DNA of 64,000 bases. It comes from Trabulsiella odontotermitis. Lineage in GTDB: Bacteria; Pseudomonadota; Gammaproteobacteria; Enterobacterales; Enterobacteriaceae. A model generated the notes under the pieces. That model did no database searches, was not told where the DNA came from, and was given only the letters and a program-made list of their open reading frames with translations. Shown here piece after piece: positions 1 to 8,074 of this stretch. The stretch's first letter is position 1; the number at the start of each line of letters is the position of its first letter. Location of the stretch: contig NZ_CP125781.1 in assembly GCF_030053895.1 (NCBI RefSeq), positions 1,612,001 to 1,676,000 on the forward strand, in the 5' to 3' direction. Made by a program: the position numbers and the translations under genes.

Positions 1-310
1 TCTGAAAAGCCAGGTCGTCTTCCGGCAGAGTGATAAACAGGCCGTTGGTGGGTTCAATGCAGTGGCGCGCAATGCGCTTGAGGATCTGGTTTTCGGCGAT
101 GCATTCGCGTGCCGATTCGCTGTCAGTGACGGCATAGCGCGCACCGCTGTGCAGCAATCCATGGTTGCGTCCGGTGGCGCCAGTGGCGATATCAAAGCGT
201 TCGACCAGCACCGCCCGCAGGCCGCGCAGGGCGCAGTCACGGGCAATGCCCGCGCCGGTAGCGCCGCCGCCGATAATGATGACATCGCTTTCACGAGTAT
301 CAGGCATCAT
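1..310 (-). CDS. glpA: Anaerobic glycerol-3-phosphate dehydrogenase subunit A (5' part only)
   Basis: Only the first ~100 codons are inside the window; the gene runs off the left edge. The reverse-strand reading has an N-terminal FAD-binding Rossmann motif (DVIIIGGGATGAG) followed by GATGRNHGLLHSGARYAV, typical of GlpA/GlpD. GlpA is the catalytic flavoprotein of the membrane-bound GlpABC complex, which oxidises glycerol-3-phosphate to dihydroxyacetone phosphate during anaerobic growth. Two adjacent ATG codons (310 and 307) could start it. It is divergent from glpT, as in E. coli, and shares a control region with it. Confidence 0.93.
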   Translation of the reverse strand, partial: MMPDTRESDVIIIGGGATGAGIARDCALRGLRAVLVERFDIATGATGRNHGLLHSGARYAVTDSESARECIAENQILKRIARHCIEPTNGLFITLPEDDLAFQ

Positions 311-586
311 TGTTGTTATCCCTTATCATTTTCCTGATTTTCATTTAGCCACAAAAAAAGTGCGTATTGTTTGATTTCGAGCACATTCGAGCAATAAACG
401 AAAATGAAACGTGATTCCGTGCTCATATTGGAACTTTCTGTCATAAATCTGTAACAATATGTGCGATGTTTCACAGTAACGTTAAGTTAAATCTCATACC
501 ATCGCGGCTATAATTTTTAACCTTATGAATTTACTTGTTTTTAATAAGGTTATTATCACAAACAAAAAAGGGCCACGGAGGCTATC
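311..586. promoter_or_regulatory. Divergent glpA / glpTQ control region
   Basis: 276 bp between the two divergent glp units. Seen: a CRP-type site at 460-475 (TGTG-N8-CACA) and, around 383-405, an imperfect inverted repeat (ACATTCGAGC with ATTTTCGTTT on the other strand) resembling the GlpR operator half-site ATGTTCG. In E. coli this region is repressed by GlpR and activated by CRP and, on the glpACB side, by FNR. The CRP site is clear; the GlpR site is only a fair match. Confidence 0.6.
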
Positions 587-1942
587 ATGTTGAGTATTTT
601 TAAACCCGCGCCGCATAAAGCGCGCGTGCCGGACGCGCAGGTCGATCCGCTCTATCGTCGCTTGCGCTGGCAAATTTTTCTGGGGATTTTCTTCGGTTAT
701 GCCGCGTACTATCTGGTCCGCAAGAACTTTGCTCTGGCAATGCCTTATCTCGTCGAACAGGGGTTTTCCCGCGGCGATCTCGGCTTTGCGCTGTCAGGGA
801 TCTCCATCGCCTACGGATTTTCGAAATTCATCATGGGGTCGGTTTCTGACCGTTCGAATCCGCGCATTTTCCTGCCGGCAGGTCTGATTCTGGCCGCGGC
901 CGTGATGCTGGTGATGGGGTTTGTGCCCTGGGCCACCTCCAGCATCATGATCATGTTTGTTCTGCTGTTCCTGTGCGGATGGTTCCAGGGCATGGGCTGG
1001 CCGCCATGCGGTCGTACCATGGTGCACTAGTGGTCGCAGAAGGAGCGTGGCGGTATCGTGTCGGTGTGGAACTGCGCGCATAACGTCGGCGGCGGGATCC
1101 CACCGTTGCTGTTCCTGCTCGGGATGGCGTGGTTTAACGACTGGCATGCGGCACTGTATATGCCTGCCTTTGGCGCGATCATCGTGGCGATCTTCGCTTT
1201 CGTGATGATGCGCGATACCCCGCAATCCTGCGGTTTGCCGCCGATTGAAGAGTATAAGAACGACTATCCGGACGACTACAGCGAGAAGCACGAAGAAGAG
1301 CTGACCGCGAAGCAGATCTTCATGCAGTACATTCTGCCGAACAAACTGCTGTGGTACATCGCGTTTGCCAACGTATTCGTTTATCTGCTGCGTTACGGCA
1401 TCCTCGACTGGTCGCCGACCTATCTGAAAGAGGTAAAACACTTTGCGCTGGATAAATCGTCCTGGGCTTATTTCCTCTACGAATATGCAGGGATCCCCGG
1501 GACGCTGATTTGCGGCTGGATGTCGGACAAAGTGTTTAAAGGTAACCGTGGCGCGACGGGTGTGTTCTTCATGACGCTGGTGACCATCGCGACTATCGTT
1601 TACTGGATGAACCCGGCGGGTAATCCGACCGTCGATATGGTGTGTATGATTGTCATCGGCTTCCTGATTTATGGTCCGGTTATGCTGATTGGTCTGCATG
1701 CGCTTGAACTGGCACCGAAAAAAGCCGCAGGGACGGCAGCCGGTTTCACCGGGCTGTTTGGCTACCTCGGCGGGTCGGTCGCGGCGAGTGCGATTGTCGG
1801 CTATACCGTTGATTTCTTCGGCTGGGATGCAGGCTTCTATGTCATGATCGGCGGTAGCATTCTGGCGGTACTGTTGTTAATCATCGTTATGTTTGGCGAA
1901 AAACGTCACCATCAGGAACTGTTGGCGAAACGCGGCGAATAA
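587..1942 (+). pseudogene. glpT: glpT, glycerol-3-phosphate:phosphate antiporter, broken by an amber codon at Trp148
   Basis: The reading frame is intact and strongly GlpT-like over 451 codons (12-helix major facilitator; start MLSIFKPAPHKARVP, end LLAKRGE), except that codon 148 is TAG at 1028-1030. The context is RTMVH-stop-WSQKERGG. From memory E. coli GlpT has two consecutive tryptophans here, so one TGG has become TAG. The product would stop after the fourth membrane helix. No frameshift is present and the downstream frame is well conserved, which suggests a recent mutation. glpQ follows 10 bp after the stop, so polarity is possible. GlpT normally imports glycerol-3-phosphate and is the main entry route of fosfomycin. 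An internal GTG at 1058 could restart translation but would lack four helices. Confidence 0.93.
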
Positions 1943-1952
1943 GGAGATTCAA

Positions 1953-3023
1953 ATGAAATTCACTCGTAATTCACTGACTATCGGCCTGTTGTTGGCCGGT
2001 GCGGTCAGCAGCTTCACCGCAGTGGCGGCGGAGGCGATAGTCATCGCCCACCGTGGCGCCAGCGGGTATCTGCCAGAACATACGCTGCCTGCGAAAGCGA
2101 TGGCTTACGCGCAGGGGGCGGATTATCTCGAGCAGGATCTGGTCATGACCAAAGATAACCGCCTGGTGGTGCTGCATGATCATTACCTCGATCGTGTGAC
2201 CGATGTTGCCGAACGCTTTCCGAATCGCGCCCGTAAGGACGGGCGTTATTACGCGATCGACTTTACGCTGGACGAAATCAAATCGCTGAAGTTTACCGAA
2301 GGGTTTGATCTCGTGAACGGCAAGAAAGTGCAGGTCTTTCCGGGGCGTTTCCCGATGGGGAAATCCGATTTCCGTGTTCATACCTTTGAAGAAGAAATTG
2401 AGTTTGTTCAGGGGCTGAACCACTCGACCGGTAAAAACATCGGTATCTACCCGGAAATCAAGGCGCCGTGGTTCCATCATCAGGAAGGCAAGGACATCGC
2501 CGCGACGACGCTGGACGTCCTGAAAAAGTACGGTTACACCAGTAAAAACGACAAAGTCTATCTGCAGTCTTTTGATGCCGACGAACTGAAGCGCATCAAA
2601 AATGAGCTTGAGCCGAAGATGGGCATGAACCTGAATCTGGTGCAGCTCATCGCCTATACCGACTGGAATGAAACGCAGCAGAAACAGCCGGACGGCAAAT
2701 GGATTAACTACAGCTACGACTGGATGTTCAAGCCAGGCGCGATGGCGCAGATTGCGACATATGCGGACGGCATTGGCCCGGACTACCACATGCTGGTGGC
2801 GGAAGGCTCAACGGTAGGGAATGTGAAACTGACGGAGATGGCGAAAGAGGCGCACGCCAGTAAGATGCAGGTGCATCCGTACACCGTGCGGGCTGACCAG
2901 TTGCCGGAATACACTGCCGACGTCAACCAGCTGTATGACGTACTGTACAACCAGGCGAAGGTCGATGGTGTCTTCACCGACTTCCCGGACAAAGCCGTGC
3001 AGTTTCTGAAAGATAAACACTAA
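1953..3023 (+). CDS. glpQ: Periplasmic glycerophosphodiester phosphodiesterase
   Basis: 356 aa. I chose the ATG at 1953 because AAGGAG lies 7 nt upstream (1941-1946) and the protein then begins with a proper signal peptide (MKFTRNSLTIGLLLAGAVSS..AVAA). An upstream in-frame extension would run inside glpT. The mature part starts IVIAHRGASGYLPEHTL, the HRGA and PEHT motifs of the GDPD family. It hydrolyses glycerophosphodiesters in the periplasm to glycerol-3-phosphate for uptake by GlpT. With glpT truncated here its product would have to enter by another carrier such as UgpBAEC. Confidence 0.95.
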   Translation: MKFTRNSLTIGLLLAGAVSSFTAVAAEAIVIAHRGASGYLPEHTLPAKAMAYAQGADYLEQDLVMTKDNRLVVLHDHYLDRVTDVAERFPNRARKDGRYYAIDFTLDEIKSLKFTEGFDLVNGKKVQVFPGRFPMGKSDFRVHTFEEEIEFVQGLNHSTGKNIGIYPEIKAPWFHHQEGKDIAATTLDVLKKYGYTSKNDKVYLQSFDADELKRIKNELEPKMGMNLNLVQLIAYTDWNETQQKQPDGKWINYSYDWMFKPGAMAQIATYADGIGPDYHMLVAEGSTVGNVKLTEMAKEAHASKMQVHPYTVRADQLPEYTADVNQLYDVLYNQAKVDGVFTDFPDKAVQFLKDKH

Positions 3024-3098
3024 ACTGCCCGGCGGCGCTGCGCTTGCACGGGCCTACGAACGCTGTAGGCCGGGTAAGCGTAGCGCCACCCGGCAGAA
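3024..3098. repeat. REP/BIME palindromic element between glpQ and yfaE
   Basis: Two inverted copies of the typical GCCCGGCGGCGCTGCG...TAGGCCGGGTAAGCGTAGCGCCACCCGGC repeat occupy the gap between the converging genes. This is the common enterobacterial REP pair. It probably protects the 3' ends of the mRNAs. Confidence 0.88.
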
Positions 3099-3353
3099 TT
3101 ACATCTCGATTTCGATATCGCCTTTTGCCCGGCAACAGCAGGGCAAAATCTCCCCTTCGTTGATCAGCGCCAGCGGTTCGGTGAGCCAGTCGACCTGCCC
3201 GGCGACCAGACGACAGCGGCAGGAACCGCAGTAGCCTTCGCGGCACTGATACTCCACCTCAACCCGATGCGATTCCAGCGTCGCCAGCAGCGAAGGATGC
3301 TCGTCCTGGCACACCAGTTGGGTGCCAGACCGGCTCAGGGTGATGCGACTCAT
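3099..3353 (-). CDS. yfaE: Ferredoxin-like 2Fe-2S diferric-tyrosyl cofactor maintenance protein
   Basis: 84 aa plant-type ferredoxin. The cluster ligands are visible as CREGYCGSC (C-x4-C-x2-C, residues 37-45) plus a late cysteine in the PCCC run near residues 72-74. In E. coli YfaE reduces and rebuilds the diferric-tyrosyl cofactor of NrdB. Its ATG overlaps the nrdB stop by one base (ATGA at 3350-3353), so the two are translationally coupled. It is the last gene of nrdA-nrdB-yfaE. Confidence 0.94.
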   Translation of the reverse strand: MSRITLSRSGTQLVCQDEHPSLLATLESHRVEVEYQCREGYCGSCRCRLVAGQVDWLTEPLALINEGEILPCCCRAKGDIEIEM

Positions 3354-4483
3354 CAGAGCTGGAAGCTGCTCAGATCGTCAGTATCGACTTCAGAGTCAAT
3401 CTGACCGACCAGATAAGAGCTGACTTCCACTTCCTGCGGCGCCACCTGTACGTTATCAGACACCAGCCAGGTGTTGATCCACGGAATCGGGTTTGAGCGC
3501 GTCTGGAACGGCAGATCCAGCCCTACAGCCTGCATACGAATGTTAGTGATGTACTCGACGTACTGGCAGAGAATGTCTTTGTTCAGGCCGATCATCGAGC
3601 CGTCACGGAACAGATAATCCGCCCACTCTTTTTCCTGCTGCGCCGCTTCCACAAACAGGTTATAGCTCTCCTGTTTGCACTCTTCGGCAATCTCCGCCAT
3701 TTCCGGGTCATCCGCACCGGAACGCAGCAGATTGAGCATGTGCTGGGTGCCGGTCAGGTGCAGCGCTTCGTCGCGGGCGATGAGGCGGATAATCTTGGCG
3801 TTGCCTTCCATCAGTTCGCGCTCGGCAAACGCGAAAGAGCAGGCGAAGCTGACGTAGAAGCGAATCGCTTCCAGTGCGTTGACGCTCATCAGGCACAGGT
3901 AGAGCTTTTTCTTCAGTTCGCGCAGATTCACGGTCACGGTTTTGCCGTTGACGGTGTGAGTGCCTTCACCAAGCAGATGCCAGTAGCTGGTCAGTTCGAT
4001 CAGGTCGTCGTAGTAGCAGGAGATGCCTTCGGCGCGTTTTTTGATCTGCTCGTTAGTGACGATATCGTCAAACACAATCGCCGGATCGTTGACGATATTG
4101 CGGATGATATGGGTGTAAGAGCGGGAGTGGATAGTTTCCGAAAACGCCCAGGTTTCCACCCAGGTTTCCAGCTCCGGTATGGAGATCAGCGGTAACAACG
4201 CCACGTTCGGACTGCGGCCCTGAATGGAGTCGAGCAGTGTCTGATATTTCAGGTTGCTGATGAAAATATGCTTTTCGTGTTCCGGCAACGCCTGATAGTC
4301 GATACGGTCACGCGAGACGTCAACCTCTTCCGGACGCCAGAAGAAGGAGAGCTGCTTTTCAATCAGCTTTTCGAAAATGTCATATTTTTGCTGATCGTAG
4401 CGAGCCACGTTAACCGGCTGACCAAAGAACATCGGCTCTTTAAGCTGATCATTTTTCGTCTGTGAAAAAGTGGTATATGCCAT
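3353..4483 (-). CDS. nrdB: Class Ia ribonucleoside-diphosphate reductase beta subunit
   Basis: 376 aa, the usual NrdB length. I start it at ATG 4483 (MAYTTFSQTKNDQ); the open frame extends further upstream through a REP element and is not coding there. It carries the radical tyrosine in HSRSYTH (Tyr123 counting Met; Tyr122 in E. coli numbering) and the iron-binding Glu/His residues (SETIHSRSY, ARDEALH). The C-terminal tail SSFQL docks to NrdA. It stores the tyrosyl radical used by NrdA to make dNDPs. Confidence 0.96.
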   Translation of the reverse strand: MAYTTFSQTKNDQLKEPMFFGQPVNVARYDQQKYDIFEKLIEKQLSFFWRPEEVDVSRDRIDYQALPEHEKHIFISNLKYQTLLDSIQGRSPNVALLPLISIPELETWVETWAFSETIHSRSYTHIIRNIVNDPAIVFDDIVTNEQIKKRAEGISCYYDDLIELTSYWHLLGEGTHTVNGKTVTVNLRELKKKLYLCLMSVNALEAIRFYVSFACSFAFAERELMEGNAKIIRLIARDEALHLTGTQHMLNLLRSGADDPEMAEIAEECKQESYNLFVEAAQQEKEWADYLFRDGSMIGLNKDILCQYVEYITNIRMQAVGLDLPFQTRSNPIPWINTWLVSDNVQVAPQEVEVSSYLVGQIDSEVDTDDLSSFQL

Positions 4484-4504
4484 TGAAGTGAGTCCTGTTA
4501 AGGT

Positions 4505-4580
4505 TTTATTGCCCGGCGGCACTGTGTTTGCCGGGCCTAAAAAACCGTAGGCCGGGTAAGCAAAACGCCACCCGGCAAAA
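4505..4580. repeat. REP element between nrdA and nrdB
   Basis: A pair of inverted GCCCGGCGGCACTG... / ...TAGGCCGGGTAAGCAAAACGCCACCCGGC repeats fills the 100-bp gap between nrdA and nrdB. It could form a stable hairpin inside the operon mRNA and set the nrdA:nrdB ratio. Confidence 0.85.
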
Positions 4581-4583
4581 TGC

Positions 4584-6869
4584 TTAAATCTTACATGCGC
4601 CGCTTTCGCAGCCATCGTCCTGAATGGATGGCGCCAGATCATCCTGCGCATCTTCCGCACCGTCGCGGGTGTTCTGATAGTACAGGGTTTTCACGCCAAA
4701 TTTATAGGCGGTGAGCAGGTCTTTCAGCAACTGCTGCATTGGCACTTTACCTGACGGGAAACGCGTCGGGTCATAGTTGGTATTGGCAGAGATCGACTGG
4801 TCGATGAATTTCTGCATGATACCGACCAGTTGCAGGTAACCGTCGTTATTCGGCATTTCCCACAGCAACTCATAGTTGTTTTTCAGATGCTCATAATCCG
4901 GCACCACCTGGCGCAGAATACCGTCTTTCGACGCCTTGATACTGACGTGACCGCGCGGCGGCTCAATGCCGTTGGTGGCGTTAGAGATCTGCGACGAGGT
5001 TTCAGACGGCATCAGCGCAGAAAGCGTGGAGTTGCGCAGACCGTGTGTTTTGATGGACTCACGCAGGGCTTCCCAGTCGTAATGCAGCGGCTCGTTAGTG
5101 ATCGCGTCCAGGTCTTTCTTGTAGGTGTCGATCGGCAGAATGCCCTGTGAATAAGTGGTTTCGTTGAACCACGGGCAGGCGCCTTGCTCGATCGCCAGTT
5201 CATTAGAGGCTTTCAGCAGGTAATACTGGATTGCTTCGAACGTTTTGTGCGTCAGGTTGTTGGCGCTGCCGTCGGAATAACGTTTGCCGTTTTTCGCCAG
5301 CCAGTAAGCAAAGTTGATCACGCCAATGCCCAGCGTACGGCGACCCATCGCGCCACGTTTTGCTGCCGGGATCGGGTAATCCTGATAGTCGAGCAGAGCA
5401 TCCAGCGCGCGAACCGCCAGCACCGCCAGCTCTTCCAGCTCGTCCAGATTCTGAATGGCGCCGAGGTTAAAAGCGGAGAGCGTACAGAGCGCGATTTCGC
5501 CGCTTTCGTCGTTCACATCTTCCAGCGGTTTAGTCGGCAGGGCGATTTCCAGGCACAGGTTGGACTGGCGCACCGGCGCGACAACCGGATCGAACGGGCT
5601 GTGGGTGTTGCAGTGGTCAACGTTCTGAATATAGATACGGCCGGTAGAAGCGCGTTCCTGCATCATCAGTGAGAACAGATCAACCGCTTTCACACGCTGC
5701 TTGCGAATGCTGTCGTCTTTTTCATATTGGGTGTACAGACGCTCGAACTCGTCCTGATCGGCGAAGAACGCGTCGTACAGGCCCGGGACGTCAGACGGGC
5801 TGAACAGGGTGATCTCTTCCCCTTTCAGCAGACGGGTGTACATCAGCTTGTTGATCTGCACGCCGTAGTCCATGTGACGTACGCGGTTGCCTTCCACGCC
5901 ACGGTTGTTTTTCAGCACCAGCAGGCTTTCGACTTCCAGATGCCACATCGGGTAGAAGAGGGTGGCCGCACCGCCGCGCACACCGCCCTGCGAGCAGGAT
6001 TTCACCGCCGTCTGGAAGTGCTTATAGAACGGAATACAACCGGTGTGGAACGCTTCACCGCCACGGATCGGGCTACCCAGCGCACGGATGCGACCGGCGT
6101 TGATGCCGATACCGGCACGTTGAGAAACGTATTTCACAATCGCGCTGGAGGTGGCGTTGATGGAGTCCAGGCTGTCGCCGCACTCGATCAGCACGCAGGA
6201 GCTGAACTGACGGGTCGGGGTGCGCACGCCGGACATGATCGGCGTCGGCAGGGAAATTTTAAACGTGGAGACCGCGTCATAAAAGCGCTTCACGTAGTCC
6301 AGCCGCGTTTCGCGTGGGTAGTTGGAGAACAGGCAGGCGGCGACCAGAATATACAGGAACTGCGCGCTTTCGTAGATTTCGCCAGTGACGCGGTTCTGGA
6401 CCAGGTACTTCCCTTCCAGTTGTTTAACCGCGGCGTAAGAGAAGTTCATATCGCGCCAGTGATCGATAAACTCGTCCATCTGCCGGAACTCATCGACGGT
6501 ATAGTCTTCCAGCAGGTGATGATCGTATTTGCCGAGCTCAACCATCTTCACGATGTGGTCGTACAGCGCCGGCGGTTCAAACTGACCGTAGGCTTTCTTA
6601 CGCAGATGGAAAATCGCCAGGCGCGCCGCCAGATACTGGTAATCCGGCGCGTCACGGGAGATCAGGTCCGCAGCAGCTTTGATGATGGTTTCATGAATGT
6701 CGGCAGTTTTAATGCCGTCATAAAACTGGATATGGGAACGCAGTTCAACCTGAGAAATCGAGACGTTATTCAGTCCCTCTGCTGCCCAATCCAGTACCCG
6801 ATGGATTTTATCGAGATTGATGCGTTCAGTACTACCATCACGCTTTGTCACCAGCAGACTCTGATTCAT
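4584..6869 (-). CDS. nrdA: Class Ia ribonucleoside-diphosphate reductase alpha subunit
   Basis: 761 aa, same length as E. coli NrdA. An N-terminal ATP cone (MNQSLLVTKRDGSTERINL) binds the activity effectors. Active-site cysteines are seen in FSSCVLIECG, SNLCLEIALP and ALCTLSAFNLG, and the C-terminal redox pair in CESGAC. It reduces all four NDPs to dNDPs using the radical passed from NrdB. It is the first gene of the operon; the upstream region carries DnaA boxes and NrdR-like boxes. Confidence 0.97.
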   Translation of the reverse strand: MNQSLLVTKRDGSTERINLDKIHRVLDWAAEGLNNVSISQVELRSHIQFYDGIKTADIHETIIKAAADLISRDAPDYQYLAARLAIFHLRKKAYGQFEPPALYDHIVKMVELGKYDHHLLEDYTVDEFRQMDEFIDHWRDMNFSYAAVKQLEGKYLVQNRVTGEIYESAQFLYILVAACLFSNYPRETRLDYVKRFYDAVSTFKISLPTPIMSGVRTPTRQFSSCVLIECGDSLDSINATSSAIVKYVSQRAGIGINAGRIRALGSPIRGGEAFHTGCIPFYKHFQTAVKSCSQGGVRGGAATLFYPMWHLEVESLLVLKNNRGVEGNRVRHMDYGVQINKLMYTRLLKGEEITLFSPSDVPGLYDAFFADQDEFERLYTQYEKDDSIRKQRVKAVDLFSLMMQERASTGRIYIQNVDHCNTHSPFDPVVAPVRQSNLCLEIALPTKPLEDVNDESGEIALCTLSAFNLGAIQNLDELEELAVLAVRALDALLDYQDYPIPAAKRGAMGRRTLGIGVINFAYWLAKNGKRYSDGSANNLTHKTFEAIQYYLLKASNELAIEQGACPWFNETTYSQGILPIDTYKKDLDAITNEPLHYDWEALRESIKTHGLRNSTLSALMPSETSSQISNATNGIEPPRGHVSIKASKDGILRQVVPDYEHLKNNYELLWEMPNNDGYLQLVGIMQKFIDQSISANTNYDPTRFPSGKVPMQQLLKDLLTAYKFGVKTLYYQNTRDGAEDAQDDLAPSIQDDGCESGACKI

Positions 6870-6899
6870 GTGGTTCCTACCTGTCTGAAATGAATAGTA

Positions 6900-7000
6900 T
6901 CCCCGGCTTATCCACAGAAGACCTTTGTGACTAACTCTGTGGATAAATACTACATATAGGGGTTCTTTGAATAATTAAACGCTATATGGTGAGTATTCTA
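6900..7000 (-). promoter_or_regulatory. nrdAB upstream region: two DnaA boxes and two NrdR-like boxes
   Basis: Perfect DnaA boxes TTATCCACA occur at 6908-6916 (+) and, inverted, at 6938-6946. Two 16-bp elements resembling the NrdR box (ACACTATATATAGTGT-like) lie at 6948-6963 and 6979-6994. Their start-to-start distance is 31 bp, about three helical turns, the known arrangement for NrdR. The boxes are degenerate at the ends. The rest of the nrdA-ubiG gap (7001-7213) shows no gene. Confidence 0.7.
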
Positions 7001-7213
7001 GTAAGGATTCTTTTCAGTACAAGAGTTGATTTTGAGGTTAAATTGAGGTTGCGAAAGGGTAATAATCGCTAAGTCCTCGCCAGATAAGGGCTGGCGGTGA
7101 TGTCAATATTTTGCAAAAAAAAATGAAAATTTGATCGAGTGCTGATTTCTTCAACGAGACGGGTGAGTTGCGCAGCCGGAACTGCGCAAGTTTGATAAGA
7201 AAATCTGATGTAC

Positions 7214-7942
7214 TTAGTCGAATTTCGCCTTAGTATGCAACATATAATTAACATCCACGCCCGGCGCTAACTTAAAGGTGTTGGTGAACGGATTGTAATG
7301 CAGACCGGTGATGTGCTGTTCTTGCAGTGGCGTTTCATCCACCCAATGTAACAGCTCCGCGGGCTTAATAAATTTCTTCACGTCGTGCGTGCCCTTTGGC
7401 ACCATGCGCATCACATATTCCGCGCCTACAACGGCCATCAGCCACGCTTTACCGTTACGGTTGATGGTTGAGAAAAAGACATGGCCGTCCGGTTTCACCA
7501 GTTGCGCGCAGGCGCGCACCACAGATTGCGGGTCAGGAACGTGTTCGAGCATTTCCATGCAGGTCACCACGTCATATTGCTGCGCGTGTTTTGCCGCATG
7601 CTCTTCGACGGTTTCCTGAACGTACTCGACATCAATACCGGTTTCCAGCGCGTGCAGGCGCGCAACCTGCAATGGTTCAAAACCCATATCCAGCCCGGTG
7701 ACGGTCGCGCCTTCACGCGCCATGCTCTCCGCCAGGATCCCGCCGCCGCAGCCGACATCAAGAATTTTCTTGCCAAACAGGCCGCCGGAACGCTCTGCAA
7801 TATAGCCCAGACGCAGCGGGTTGATACGGTGCAGAGGCTTAAACTCACCGTCGAGATCCCACCAGCGGGACGCCACCGCTTCGAATTTTGCAATCTCTTC
7901 GTGATCAACGTTGTGAGCCGCCTGAGGTTTTTCGGCATTCAT
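7214..7942 (-). CDS. ubiG: Ubiquinone biosynthesis O-methyltransferase
   Basis: 242 aa SAM-dependent methyltransferase. Glycine-rich SAM motif ILDVGCGGGILAE; the N-terminal stretch NVDHEEIAKFEAVASRWWDLDGEFKPLH is the UbiG signature. It catalyses both O-methylation steps of ubiquinone synthesis. It is divergent from gyrA, as in E. coli. Confidence 0.96.
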   Translation of the reverse strand: MNAEKPQAAHNVDHEEIAKFEAVASRWWDLDGEFKPLHRINPLRLGYIAERSGGLFGKKILDVGCGGGILAESMAREGATVTGLDMGFEPLQVARLHALETGIDVEYVQETVEEHAAKHAQQYDVVTCMEMLEHVPDPQSVVRACAQLVKPDGHVFFSTINRNGKAWLMAVVGAEYVMRMVPKGTHDVKKFIKPAELLHWVDETPLQEQHITGLHYNPFTNTFKLAPGVDVNYMLHTKAKFD

Positions 7943-8074
7943 GGGCGTTTTTACTCCGTAAATTAAAGACGATGAAGTATATCAGGTTAGTAAAGCAAAT
8001 TGGTTTATAACCCTGCGGGTGTGTTATAATTTGCGACCTTTGAATCCGGGATACAGTAGAGGGAAAGCGGTTAG

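Noticed and set aside
1058..1942. Separate transporter gene downstream of the glpT stop
   Set aside because: It is the same frame as glpT and lacks the first four helices; an internal GTG is not evidence for an independent gene. I treat the whole as one broken gene.
5727..6893. 388-codon open frame opposite nrdA
   Set aside because: Shadow of nrdA. Its Val/Gln/His-rich composition is what the complement of nrdA codons produces.
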